From the NCBI RefSeq assembly GCF_009451885.1, contig NZ_WIAO01000030.1, positions 1 through 64,000 of the forward strand: 64,000 nucleotides of DNA. Reading direction: 5' to 3'. Below, in pieces: positions 25,591 through 33,500 of the stretch; the first letter of the stretch is position 1; every line of letters begins with the position of its first letter. Origin of the DNA: Glycomyces albidus (GTDB lineage Bacteria > Actinomycetota > Actinomycetes > Mycobacteriales > Micromonosporaceae). The notes under the pieces are model-generated. The model was not told the origin of the DNA, did no database searches, and saw nothing but the letters and a program-made list of their open reading frames with translations. Both the position numbers and the translations under genes were made by a program.

Positions 25591-26532
25591 CTATTGCAGC
25601 CCAAGGTGAAAGCGCATCGTGGTGCCGTCCGGCCCGGTGTGGGTCCGCAGCAGGTCCACGACATGGTTGACCAGCAGGAGGCCGCCGCCCTGCGAGTAGT
25701 CGTCGACCGGGCGGCGCCCGACGAGCGGGTCGGTGATGTGCCCGGCGTCGCTGACCTCGCAGACGAGCAGGTCGCCGTCGGTCCAGATCCGGAGCAGGGC
25801 CGAGCCGCCGCCGTAGCGGACGCTGTTGGTGACCAGCTCGGTCACGGCGATCTCGAGGTCGACGAGCCGGTTCGCGGAGAGCCCGGCGTTGCGGCCGTAG
25901 GAGGCGGTGAACCAGCGGGCGTTGTCGATCGAGTCGCGGTCCACGCCGCGTTCGACGGCGTGCTTCGGCGGGGGCGGGAGCGGGCGGTTGTAGGTCTCGA
26001 TGATCCGCTCGGGGTCGTAGTGGGCGCTGTCGCGGCGGCCCTTGCCGTCGATCAGGACCGGGTGCGTGGCGAGGGAGTCGGCGATCGCGCGGTCGTCGAG
26101 GGCGTCGACGTCGTAGGGGCACAGGATGGCGACGTCGCGGCCGGCGAAGGCGAGGTTGATGAGCGCCTCGTGCTGGGCGCACGCGGGGTATTCGATGTCG
26201 CTGCGGGTGCCCCAGATCGGCTCGCCGATGATGCTGACGCGCCGGTCGGGGTGCCGGTCGGCGAAGTCGCGGAGCACGCCGGGGATGATGCGCCCGGGGT
26301 TGGCGCCCTCCTTGGTCATGTCGAGCATGAGGACGCGTTCACCGGAGGCGCCCAGGGCGTCGCGGAGGAGTTCGAGGTTGGGTCCGGGCACCGAGACGGC
26401 TACCGGCTCGTCGGCCGCGAGCGCCGCCTCGATGAACGGCACGGTGCCGGCGAGGTATTCGGCGGGCCCGGAGTAGTACAGCGCAGGGTGGTAGAACGGT
26501 TCGTCCCCTGCATTTCCAGTCCCTGCTCCCAA
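25591..26532 (-). CDS. MEDS-domain anti-sigma regulatory protein (RsbA-like), paralogue 1
   Basis: Start is a TTG with GGAGGAG seven bases upstream, and a TATACT -10 lies at 26576-26571. The 313-residue product has a MEDS sensor domain (about 12-165; HPALYYSGPAEYLAGTVPF, NPGRIIPGVLRDF, IIGEPIWG, EYPACAQHEALINLAF). An RsbW-type HATPase domain follows (about 200-313; DLEIAVTELVTNSVRYGG with Glu and Asn of the N box, then VSDAGHITDP and GGGLLLVNHVVD). It likely binds and inhibits the divergent sigma factor, tuned by a ligand of the MEDS domain. The paralogue at 27914 shares the architecture. Confidence 0.82.
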   Translation of the reverse strand: MGAGTGNAGDEPFYHPALYYSGPAEYLAGTVPFIEAALAADEPVAVSVPGPNLELLRDALGASGERVLMLDMTKEGANPGRIIPGVLRDFADRHPDRRVSIIGEPIWGTRSDIEYPACAQHEALINLAFAGRDVAILCPYDVDALDDRAIADSLATHPVLIDGKGRRDSAHYDPERIIETYNRPLPPPPKHAVERGVDRDSIDNARWFTASYGRNAGLSANRLVDLEIAVTELVTNSVRYGGGSALLRIWTDGDLLVCEVSDAGHITDPLVGRRPVDDYSQGGGLLLVNHVVDLLRTHTGPDGTTMRFHLGLQ

Positions 26533-26687
26533 GCCTGGTCTCCTCCGAAGCGTCCGAGATTGGTCGCACAAGTATAAGAGGGCCCGCAAAGGCGTTTGCA
26601 GGTGTCCCGTGGCACATGGGCGACTCGGACTCAATAGTGCCACAGACTGATTACTCTAAATCACCGTCCTCTCGTCCGGAAAAGTAT

Positions 26688-26703
26688 TGTGATGTGCATC
26701 ACA
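26688..26703. promoter_or_regulatory. CRP/GlxR-type binding site
   Basis: TGTGATGTGCATCACA is a perfect 16-bp palindrome matching TGTGA-N6-TCACA. It lies in the 348-bp gap between the divergent anti-sigma and sigma genes, centred about 76 bp upstream of the predicted sigma gene TSS. No other gene is seen in the gap. Confidence 0.75.
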
Positions 26704-26736
26704 AACGGGTTTATTAAATAGGTTACCACCTGGTAG

Positions 26737-26765
26737 GTGACATTCGCGGTGACTGCTCTTATGAT
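26737..26765 (+). promoter_or_regulatory. Predicted promoter of the sigma factor gene
   Basis: GTGACA (26737-26742), 17-base spacer, TATGAT (26760-26765). The TSS would be near 26772, giving a leader of about 110 bases. No SigB-type GTTT/GGGTA promoter was convincing here. Confidence 0.55.
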
Positions 26766-26880
26766 GTTGGAAACGGCATTGGAGGACACCCCCGTCCTCA
26801 GCGCCACTGGAGCAAATAGACGGACAACCGCATGGCGTCTGCGCCCCGGTCCCACAGCGAAACGGGAGGACGACGATCTC

Positions 26881-27681
26881 ATGACCGACACGACACAAGA
26901 ACAGCGCAAGACCAAGTCCGACGACTACGGACATCTCGAACCGCTGTTCGAGGAGCTCGAGCGACTCGAACTGGACGACCCTAGGCGGTCGGAGGTCAGG
27001 GACCAGCTCGTCACGGGTTACCTGCCGCTCGCGGAGCACATCGCCCGGCGGTACTCCGGCAAGGGCATCGCCAAGGACGACCTCGTCCAGGTGGCCTCCG
27101 TCGGCCTGATCCACGCCGTCGACCGCTTCGACCCGAGCAAGGGCTCGGACTTCCTCTCCTTCGCCGTCCCCACCGTCATGGGCGAGGTACGGCGACACTT
27201 CCGCGACACCACCTGGCCGATGCGGGTCCCCCGCCGCCTTCAGGAGCTGCGCCTCTCCCTCAACAACGCTGGCGCGGACCTCGCGCAGGAACTCGGCCGG
27301 CCCCCGACGGAGGCCGAACTCGCCGACCACCTCGGCATCACCGAGCGCGAGGTCGTCGAAGGACTCGAGGCGCGGCAGGCGTACCGGCCGGTCTCACTCG
27401 ACGAGACCCCGTTCGACGACGACGGCCGGCTGCCGCTGGCCGAGACGATGGGCAGCGAGGACAGCGCGCTCGAACTGGTCGAGAACCACGAGTCGCTCGC
27501 CCCGCTCATCCAGGAGCTCCCCCAGCGCGAGCGCAAGATCCTGGCGCTGCGCTACTTCGGCGACATGACCCAGACGCAGATCGCCGAAGAGGTCGGCATC
27601 TCGCAGATGCACGTGTCCCGGCTGCTCAGCCGGACGCTGAACGAACTCAGGGAAGAACTCGCCGATTCCATGGACGGCTAG
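26881..27681 (+). CDS. RNA polymerase sigma factor of the SigB/SigF/SigG group
   Basis: The 266-residue protein has regions 2 (LVQVASVGLIHAVDRFDPSKG, FAVPTVMGEVRRHFRD), 3 (RRLQELRLSL, ELGRPPTEAELADHLG) and 4 (LPQRERKILALRYFGDMTQT then QIAEEVGISQMHVSRLL), typical of the stress/sporulation sigma group controlled by partner switching. It has a GGGAGG about 11 bases before the ATG. It is flanked by two candidate anti-sigma proteins with RsbW-like domains and a STAS protein. It should redirect RNA polymerase to stress or development promoters when released. Confidence 0.92.
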   Translation: MTDTTQEQRKTKSDDYGHLEPLFEELERLELDDPRRSEVRDQLVTGYLPLAEHIARRYSGKGIAKDDLVQVASVGLIHAVDRFDPSKGSDFLSFAVPTVMGEVRRHFRDTTWPMRVPRRLQELRLSLNNAGADLAQELGRPPTEAELADHLGITEREVVEGLEARQAYRPVSLDETPFDDDGRLPLAETMGSEDSALELVENHESLAPLIQELPQRERKILALRYFGDMTQTQIAEEVGISQMHVSRLLSRTLNELREELADSMDG

Positions 27682-27747
27682 CGGGCTGAGGGCGGTGCGG
27701 GCCGGAACCGTCATTCGGGCCTGTTCTGCTCGAACCGAGGATCCTCC

Positions 27748-27774
27748 GGGCCGGAAACGATGCGTTTCCGGCCC
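27748..27774. terminator. Hairpin terminator, copy 1
   Basis: A perfect 12-bp stem, GGGCCGGAAACG with CGTTTCCGGCCC around ATG. It lies 66 bp after the sigma gene stop and would serve the sigma transcript and the convergent MEDS gene. Confidence 0.8.
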
Positions 27775-27867
27775 GTTCGGTGTGCGCTGAACGCCAGGCG
27801 CCCGGGAGCCGCAGGTCGAACCGGGGCGTGGTCCCGCGGGGGCCGGTGTGGACGATGAACGGCTTCA

Positions 27868-27894
27868 GGGCCGGAAACGATGCGTTTCCGGCCC
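27868..27894. terminator. Hairpin terminator, copy 2
   Basis: Identical hairpin to that at 27748-27774, 19 bp beyond the stop of the MEDS paralogue 2 gene on the minus strand. Confidence 0.8.
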
Positions 27895-27913
27895 GTTCGG
27901 TGTGCGCTGAACG

Positions 27914-28876
27914 CTAGGCGCCCGGAAGGCGCAGGTAGAACCGGACCGTGGTCCCGCGGGGGCTGGTGTGGACCAGGAGCAGGTCGACGATCTGGTTCAC
28001 GAGCACGAGCCCGCGGCCGTGGAACTGGTTGTCGTCGGTGGGCATGCGGCCCGCGAGCGGGTCGGTGATGTGGCCGGAGTCGCTGACCTCGCAGACGAGC
28101 TGCGACGGTTCGGTCCAGATCCGGAAGGTGCCGACGCCGCCGCCGTGCCAGATGCTGTTGGTCAGCAGCTCGGTGATCACGATCTCCAGGTCGACGAGCT
28201 GCGTGCTCGACATGCCGAGGGCGCGGCCGTATGAGGTGACGAACCAGCGCGCGTTGTCGAGCGTGTAGCGGTCGGCGGTGCGCTCGATGGCATGCTTCGG
28301 CGCGGGCGCGAGCGGCCGGTTGTACTGGTCGAGGATGCGGTCGGGGTCGTACTGGTCGCTCGGGTGGCGGCCGGTGCGGTCGATGAGCACCGGGTGGGTG
28401 GCCCGCGCGTCGGCGATGGCCTGCCGGCTCAGCCCCTCGGTGTCGTAGGGGCACAGCTTGGTGACGGGTCGGCCGTTGAAGGCGAGGTTGAGCAGGGCCT
28501 CGTGCTGGACGCACGCCGGGTACTCGATCTCGCTGCGGCCGGGCCAGATGGGCTCGCCGATGATGCGGATGCGGTGGCTGCCCTTGTGCGCGTCGACGAA
28601 GGAGCGCAGGACGCCGGGGATGATGCGGCCCGGGTTCGCGCCGGCGTCGGTCATGTCGATGAGCATGACCCGCTCGGCGTCGCGGCCGAGCGCACTGCGC
28701 AGGGACTCGAGGTTGTGCTTGGGGACGGCGGCGGCGACGGGTTCGTCGGCGCTGAGCGCCGCCTCGATGAACGGGACGGTGCCCTCCAGGTACTCGTCGC
28801 GCCCGGAGTAGAAGAGCGCCGGGTGCTCGAACCCCTCTTGCACCTCTGCGTGCTGTCGGGCGGTCGCTGCTGTCAT
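27914..28876 (-). CDS. MEDS-domain anti-sigma regulatory protein (RsbA-like), paralogue 2
   Basis: The 320-residue protein has a MEDS domain (about 16-170; HPALFYSGRDEYLEGTVPF, NPGRIIPGVLRSF, EYPACVQHEALLNLAF) and an HATPase (about 205-320; DLEIVITELLTNSIWHGG, VSDSGHITDP, GRGLVLVNQIVD). It shares long blocks with paralogue 1 at 25591, so the pair arose by duplication. A GAGGGTGAG lies before the ATG, and the ATG overlaps the STAS gene stop by four bases, so the two are co-translated. It probably inhibits the convergent sigma factor or a relative, with the STAS protein as antagonist. Confidence 0.85.
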   Translation of the reverse strand: MTAATARQHAEVQEGFEHPALFYSGRDEYLEGTVPFIEAALSADEPVAAAVPKHNLESLRSALGRDAERVMLIDMTDAGANPGRIIPGVLRSFVDAHKGSHRIRIIGEPIWPGRSEIEYPACVQHEALLNLAFNGRPVTKLCPYDTEGLSRQAIADARATHPVLIDRTGRHPSDQYDPDRILDQYNRPLAPAPKHAIERTADRYTLDNARWFVTSYGRALGMSSTQLVDLEIVITELLTNSIWHGGGVGTFRIWTEPSQLVCEVSDSGHITDPLAGRMPTDDNQFHGRGLVLVNQIVDLLLVHTSPRGTTVRFYLRLPGA

Positions 28877-29286
28877 CGCTCACCCTCGATCGATATGGCG
28901 CCCCTGGAATCGGGCCACAGAACCCGCATGACGCGCTGGAGGCCGGGCGGGGCGTCGTGTACGACGATCCGCCGTCCTCGGCTCAGGTTGTCCGCGATGT
29001 TCACGAGCAAGGTGACTCCTCGAACGTCGATGAAACGGAGTTCGCTGAGATGGACATGGGTCTCGGCCGCCAGGCCGGTCGCCCGCCGCAACGCTTGTTC
29101 CCAATCGTCGTGGCCGTTCAAATCTATCTCACCCGACACGGCGATGCCGTCCCTGTGACATTCGCAGTCGTCGATCTGCAATGGCCAGACGACTTCGGTT
29201 TCGGCGTCCGGCGAAGTGGTAACCGGTGACGGGTTGGACGGGCAGGACTTGCCGACCGCGGGTTCTGCCGTCACGACACCTCCCAA
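28873..29286 (-). CDS. STAS-domain protein, putative anti-sigma factor antagonist without the usual Ser
   Basis: The 137-residue protein has a STAS fold at about 40-135 (IAVSGEIDLNGHDDWEQAL, VHLSELRFIDVRGVTLLV). In RsbV/SpoIIAA the motif is D-S-S/T-G with a phosphorylated Ser; here it reads Asp-Val-Arg-Gly, so the standard switch residue is missing. It is co-translated with MEDS paralogue 2. It could bind that protein constitutively or respond to ligand instead of phosphorylation. The N-terminal 40 residues are unstructured. Confidence 0.8.
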   Translation of the reverse strand: MGGVVTAEPAVGKSCPSNPSPVTTSPDAETEVVWPLQIDDCECHRDGIAVSGEIDLNGHDDWEQALRRATGLAAETHVHLSELRFIDVRGVTLLVNIADNLSRGRRIVVHDAPPGLQRVMRVLWPDSRGAISIEGER

Positions 29287-29418
29287 TGGGTCACGAGTTC
29301 TCCGGCCGATGTTCTGACGAGGTTGCGCTGCCGAATGCTATCACCGGGGCTTGCGAGCCCCTTCGGCGTCGCCGCACCTCCCATCGGCCGGGAGGACCTT
29401 CTCGGGTCGGAGTGCCGG

Positions 29419-29565
29419 TCAACTCCTCCGCCGGGTCCGTCCGCCGCGCCGGGCCTCCTTCTCGGCCCGCTTCTTCTCGGAGTGGTGCTCGAGTGCGTAC
29501 TCCAGTACCGCCTTGGCGACGGCCAGCCCGACGGTCCACGCCAGGCTTCTGATGATCACCATCAT
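29419..29565 (-). CDS. Small single-pass membrane protein (48 residues)
   Basis: The ATG at 29565 has GGAGGA eight bases upstream. The product starts MMVIIRSLAWTVGLAVAKAV (a hydrophobic segment with a moderately polar end) and continues into a strongly basic, charged tail (HHSEKKRAEKEARRGGRTRR). This looks like a membrane anchor with a cytosolic basic helix. It lies 132 bp beyond the STAS gene start on the same strand, so it could be transcribed ahead of the STAS-MEDS pair. No family is recognised. Confidence 0.6.
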   Translation of the reverse strand: MMVIIRSLAWTVGLAVAKAVLEYALEHHSEKKRAEKEARRGGRTRRRS

Positions 29566-29803
29566 GGCGAAATCCTCCGATCACCGCATGTCCGGCTAGA
29601 GCATTCCCGATGCCGAAGCGCGTCAAACTCGACGTGATGCGGTCGGCCGGCGGTGCCGCGAGGGCGCCGCCGTGCCTGACTCGGCCGGGTGATGAACGAG
29701 GTGCGCCCGGACCGCGGGCGGGCGGCCAGTCGGCAGAGGCCCGGCCGCCGGTTCAGGGGTTCTCGGGCCGCTCGCGGATAGGAGGGCGACGTGCGCGGCC
29801 GCG

Positions 29804-30550
29804 CTAGCCGGCCGCGGCGACGGCGGCCGCGACGCCGTCGAGGAGCAGTTCCAGGCCGAAGCGGAAGTCCTCGCCGCCGGTGTCCTCCCCGGTGTCCTCG
29901 AGGAGACCGGAGCCGAAGAGCGCGGCCGCGTCGGGGAAGCGCTCGGGGTCGACCAGGCGGGCCATCGCGCGGCCGTACTCGCGCTCGGCGGCGGCCTGGT
30001 CGAGTCCGGTCCCCTTGCGGCCTTCGGCGAGCGACTGCGCGAGCTGCGCGGCGCTCGTCACGTGGCCGCTGACGACCATGAGCGCGCCGACCTTGGCGCC
30101 CCAGTCGAGGCCGGTGAGCCGGAGCGAGCGCAGACCGGCGTCGAACCAGTCGATCCCGTTGGGGCCGTTGGGCGGCCCCGAGAGCGGAACCTGCACGAGC
30201 CACGGATGCCGTTCGAAGACGCGCATCTGCTCGGTCGCCCACAGCCGGAGGCGCTCCCGCCACGGGCCGGTGCCGGCGAGTGCGTCCGGGACGGGCCCCT
30301 GGGCCGCGTCCCGCATGAGGTCGAGCAGTTCGTCCTTGGATCCGACGTGGCGGTAGAGGGACATCTTGGTCACGCCGAGGGACTCGGCGATGCGCGGGAG
30401 GGTGACGGCCGCGATGCCCTCGCGGTCGGCCAAGCCGACCGCGGCGTCCACGACGCGTCCCACGTCGAGCTTGGCCGGGCGGCCGAGCTTCGAATCGGGT
30501 GCGATGCGCCACAGCCGCGCCAGCTCGGGCGGCACGCGGTCCTGGTCCAT
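29804..30550 (-). CDS. TetR-family repressor (TetR_C type)
   Basis: The 248-residue protein has an N-terminal HTH (about 45-70; ITLPRIAES-like segment VTLPRIAESLGVTKMSLYRH) and the larger C-terminal ligand domain of the TetR_C group (about 90-245). It has an unusually basic N-terminal lead (LARLWRIAPDSKLGRPAKLD). It is divergent from the DUF418 membrane protein gene, and repeated operator-like sequences lie between them, so it probably represses both. The inducer is unknown. Confidence 0.85.
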   Translation of the reverse strand: MDQDRVPPELARLWRIAPDSKLGRPAKLDVGRVVDAAVGLADREGIAAVTLPRIAESLGVTKMSLYRHVGSKDELLDLMRDAAQGPVPDALAGTGPWRERLRLWATEQMRVFERHPWLVQVPLSGPPNGPNGIDWFDAGLRSLRLTGLDWGAKVGALMVVSGHVTSAAQLAQSLAEGRKGTGLDQAAAEREYGRAMARLVDPERFPDAAALFGSGLLEDTGEDTGGEDFRFGLELLLDGVAAAVAAAG

Positions 30551-30607
30551 GACCTGTCATTCCTCCGTTTCGTGCATCCCTGGGATGCGGGCCCATCATC
30601 GCACACC

Positions 30608-30645
30608 CATATAGTATCTCCCATATAGTATCCTGAAGACACTAT
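30608..30645. promoter_or_regulatory. TetR operator region between divergent genes
   Basis: CATATAGTATC occurs twice, at 30608-30618 and 30622-30632, 14 bp apart. An inverted pair ATAGTATC (30625-30632) with GACACTAT (30638-30645) overlaps the second. It is a marked AT-rich patch in GC-rich DNA and probably also contains the -10 elements. Confidence 0.65.
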
Positions 30646-30672
30646 CTTGATCCGCTCGAACGAAGGAACGAC

Positions 30673-31905
30673 ATGACCACCCCGACCGCCACCGCGCCGC
30701 CCGCCCGGCCCGGCACCGCCCGCGGCCCCGTCCGCCCCGGCGAGCGCGCCCTCGCCCCCGACCTCGCTCGCGGCGCGATGCTCCTGCTCATCGCCCTCGC
30801 CAACGCCGCCGGGTACTTCCTCGCCGGCGCTCCCGGCGTCGCGCCCGACGCCCAAGGCGCCGAGCGCGTCTACAACTTCCTCATGGTCGAACTCGTGCAC
30901 GCCCGGGCGTTCCCGCTGTTCGCGATCCTCTTCGGCTACGGCCTGGTGCAGCTCTCGCGCCGCCAGGAGCAGTCCGGCGCCTCGCCCCGGCAGGTGCGGA
31001 ACGTGCTGCTGCGCAGGGGCGCCGCGCTGTTCGCCCTCGGCGCGGTGCACGGAGTGCTGCTCTACTCGGGCGACTTCCTCGGGGCGTACGGCCTCATCTG
31101 CGTCCTGTTCACACTGCTGCTGCTCCAGCGGTCCGAGCGCGTCCACCGCTTCGCGCCCTGGTACGTCGCCGTCGGCGGGGTCTACGTGCTCGCGCTCGGG
31201 GTGATCGCCGCGATCGGCCTGGCCGGCGGCGGCAGCGGCGCCGCGATCTCGGTGTCCCCGTTCCCCTCTGCCGAGGCCGGCACCTATCTCGACTCGCTCG
31301 CCGAGCGGGCGGCCGAATGGCCCGTCCACACGGCGACGATCCTGCCGATGATCCTCATGGTGTGGGTCGGCGCCTGGGCCGCGCGGCACCGCATCCTCGA
31401 AGCCCCGCACGAGCACCTGACCCTGCTCCGCGCCACCGCGATCGGCGGATTCACCGTCGCGGTCGCCGGCGGGCTCCCGATGGCCCTGCTGAGCGCCGGG
31501 GCGATCGGCGTCGACGCCGACACCGCGGCCTCGGTCCGGTTGCTCTACGAGACCTCCGGGTTCTTCGGCGGCCTCGGTTACGCGGCCGTGTTCGGCCTGC
31601 TCGCGTACGCCTTCAGCCGCCGGCGCGCCAACGGCCCCGTGGTCACGGCCATCGCGGCACTTGGGCAGCGCTCGCTGACCGGTTACCTCTTCCAGTCGGT
31701 GGCGTGGCTGGCGCTCGCGGCGCCGTTCGCGCTGGCGCTGCCGGAGCGTTCGGACAGCCCGCTGCTCGTCTCGGGGGTGTGCGCGGTCCTGGTCTGGGCG
31801 CTCACCGTCGTCGCCGCGGACATCATGCGGCGCCTGCGGTACCGCGGTCCGGCCGAGCTGCTGCTGCGCCGGCTCGTTTACGCCCGCAAGGCAGGCGAGC
31901 GCTGA
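30673..31905 (+). CDS. DUF418 membrane protein
   Basis: The 410-residue protein has about nine predicted helices. It starts with a DUF-typical segment (ALAPDLARGAMLLLIALANA) and ends in the DUF418 domain (LGQRSLTGYLFQSVAWLALA, ending RRLRYRGPAELLLRRLVY). DUF418 proteins are related to acyltransferase-like YeiB membrane proteins, but their substrate is not established. Controlled, by inference, by the divergent TetR gene. A 12-bp-stem hairpin at 31923 closes the transcript. Confidence 0.82.
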   Translation: MTTPTATAPPARPGTARGPVRPGERALAPDLARGAMLLLIALANAAGYFLAGAPGVAPDAQGAERVYNFLMVELVHARAFPLFAILFGYGLVQLSRRQEQSGASPRQVRNVLLRRGAALFALGAVHGVLLYSGDFLGAYGLICVLFTLLLLQRSERVHRFAPWYVAVGGVYVLALGVIAAIGLAGGGSGAAISVSPFPSAEAGTYLDSLAERAAEWPVHTATILPMILMVWVGAWAARHRILEAPHEHLTLLRATAIGGFTVAVAGGLPMALLSAGAIGVDADTAASVRLLYETSGFFGGLGYAAVFGLLAYAFSRRRANGPVVTAIAALGQRSLTGYLFQSVAWLALAAPFALALPERSDSPLLVSGVCAVLVWALTVVAADIMRRLRYRGPAELLLRRLVYARKAGER

Positions 31906-31922
31906 CGCCGTCCTCCGGTCCC

Positions 31923-31950
31923 GAGGCCCGCCGGGCGACCGGCGGGCCTC
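31923..31950 (+). terminator. Terminator of the DUF418 gene
   Basis: A perfect 12-bp stem, GAGGCCCGCCGG with CCGGCGGGCCTC around GCGA, followed by ACTTT. Confidence 0.8.
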
Positions 31951-32049
31951 ACTTTCGTCAGGTGGACTTCGGTCGTTCGACAGATGCGGCCCCAGTCGGT
32001 CCGTCCGTAGCGTTGCCGGTGGAAACAGCACCAGGCATCGGAGGCCGAA

Positions 32050-33225
32050 ATGAACACCGCACGCGCATGGATCCGCGACCACGCCCTGCCGCTAGGGGAC
32101 CGGGGACCCGTCATCGAGGCCGCGAAGGCCGCCTCGGTGGTGGCCGTCGGAGAGAACACCCGCGAGTCCGCCGAGATCGACCGGCACCGCGTCGACCTCG
32201 TCAAGGCGCTGGTCGAGCAGGCCGGATACCGGATCGTCGTGATCCCCGACAGCGCCAACGTCGCCGAACGCATGGACGAGTACGTCCTCGGCAAACGCTC
32301 GGACCTGCGCGAAGTCGTCATGTCCGGCTGGCTGCCGAACCGGACCGAGGCGACGGCCGGGCTGCTCGAATGGGCCCGGTCGTTCAACGAGCGCAACGCC
32401 GGCGCGCCGGTCCGCGTGATCGGCAACGGCCCCTGGCAGACCGAGCCAGAGGACTACGACCGGGTGCTCGCATCCGCCCAACAGGCCGATCCCGCCTCGG
32501 CGGCGGCGATCCGCGAGCGTTACGACGTCATCCGCACCGCGCACGACGTCAACGAGCACATCCAGGTCCACCAGGGCACGCATCCGGGCCGCCCGTTCGC
32601 CGAACTCGCCGGTGAAGCCCTCGACCTGGTGCGGGTCCTGGCGCTGGAGCCCGGCGTCGTCGAGCTGGCCGAGCGGATCCTCGGCTTCCATGCGAACTCG
32701 GTCGCCGCGAAGCCCGACTTCGGGGAGGTCTCGAGGAGCATCGCGGAACGGATCATCGCCGCGCACGAGGAGACCGGGGAGAAGCTCGTCTACTTCGACG
32801 GGTTCGCACTGACCGGGGTCCTCTCCGGCGCCGAGGTGGCGGTGAACCCCGGCCGGCCCTTCGCGACCGCGGGGCGGCTCCTGCGGGACCGGTTCGGCGA
32901 CGGGTACGTCTCCGTGCTCCTGGCGTTCGGGCACGGGACCATCCGCGGCGGACTGGAGATCCCGGAACCGGCGCAGGGCCATGTCGAACGGGCCTTTCTC
33001 GACAGCGGCGCCGACGAGGTCCTTGTGCCGCTCAGGGGCAGCGGCGACGGCGACTGGCCGAGCCGCGCGACCAGACTGCGGATCATCGCCGGGGTCTACG
33101 ACCCGTCCGAGGACGAACGCCACGGCATCGACCTCCCGTCACTGCGGGATGCGGCGGACTTCGTGGGCTTCGTCCGCACCATCACCCAGACCCCACCGCT
33201 CGAGGAGGCCGCCGGCACTGCATAG
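32050..33225 (+). CDS. Erythromycin esterase-family protein with altered active-site motif
   Basis: The 391-residue protein has the overall pattern of the Ere superfamily: VVAVGENTRESAEIDRHR near the start, ERMDEYVLGK, then a helical middle and a C-terminal FGHGTIRGG block. In active esterases the first motif reads G-E-x-x-H-G-x-x-E, where the His is catalytic; here Arg stands in that place (GENTRESAE). It may be catalytically inactive or use another chemistry, so drug resistance should not be assumed. The ATG follows GGAGGCCGAA. Confidence 0.75.
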   Translation: MNTARAWIRDHALPLGDRGPVIEAAKAASVVAVGENTRESAEIDRHRVDLVKALVEQAGYRIVVIPDSANVAERMDEYVLGKRSDLREVVMSGWLPNRTEATAGLLEWARSFNERNAGAPVRVIGNGPWQTEPEDYDRVLASAQQADPASAAAIRERYDVIRTAHDVNEHIQVHQGTHPGRPFAELAGEALDLVRVLALEPGVVELAERILGFHANSVAAKPDFGEVSRSIAERIIAAHEETGEKLVYFDGFALTGVLSGAEVAVNPGRPFATAGRLLRDRFGDGYVSVLLAFGHGTIRGGLEIPEPAQGHVERAFLDSGADEVLVPLRGSGDGDWPSRATRLRIIAGVYDPSEDERHGIDLPSLRDAADFVGFVRTITQTPPLEEAAGTA

Positions 33226-33500
33226 CGGCAGCGGGCGGCCGCGCGGTGTTCGGCCGAGCCGGCATCACCGAGCGCCGAGACTGGCTGCGGCGCATAAAGC
33301 TCGGCATCGGCACCGCCGCGGGTGCTGCTCTCACCTCCTCGCGCCGAACACTCAATGTCGCTGCGGTACAAAGGAACTGATCGCGGCACGCGATGACAGA
33401 GGCGCTTGCGGCTGGAGTGGCATCGATCGTGTCGGGTTGCGGGGCGGTTGACCGATGGCTCGAGCCGCCGGTGGCGTCGGCCGCCCGGCGGTCCGCTCGC

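Larger units (their letters stand above)
27748..27987. repeat. 120-bp tandem duplication of a MEDS gene 3' end with its terminator
   Basis: 27748-27867 and 27868-27987 align with an exact 120-base offset and only about a dozen or so differences until the last 20 bases. Each unit begins with the same 27-base hairpin. Copy 2 contains the true stop and last 25 codons of the MEDS paralogue at 27914. Copy 1, read on the minus strand, encodes HTGPRGTTPRFDLRLPGAW with no gene attached, so it is a C-terminal remnant. Confidence 0.85.

Noticed and set aside
27748-27894. CRISPR-like array from the repeated hairpins
   Set aside because: Only two units, each 120 bp, matching a gene 3' end and its terminator; no spacers or cas genes.
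29291-29626. 111-codon minus-strand frame over the small membrane gene
   Set aside because: Low-complexity Arg/Gly composition; the 48-codon frame at 29419-29565 has the ribosome site and a sensible membrane segment.
33226-33500. Short frames on both strands in the gap after the esterase-like gene
   Set aside because: A plus-strand 40-codon stretch (RAGITERRDWLRRI) lacks a ribosome site and family match; not enough for a gene or relic.
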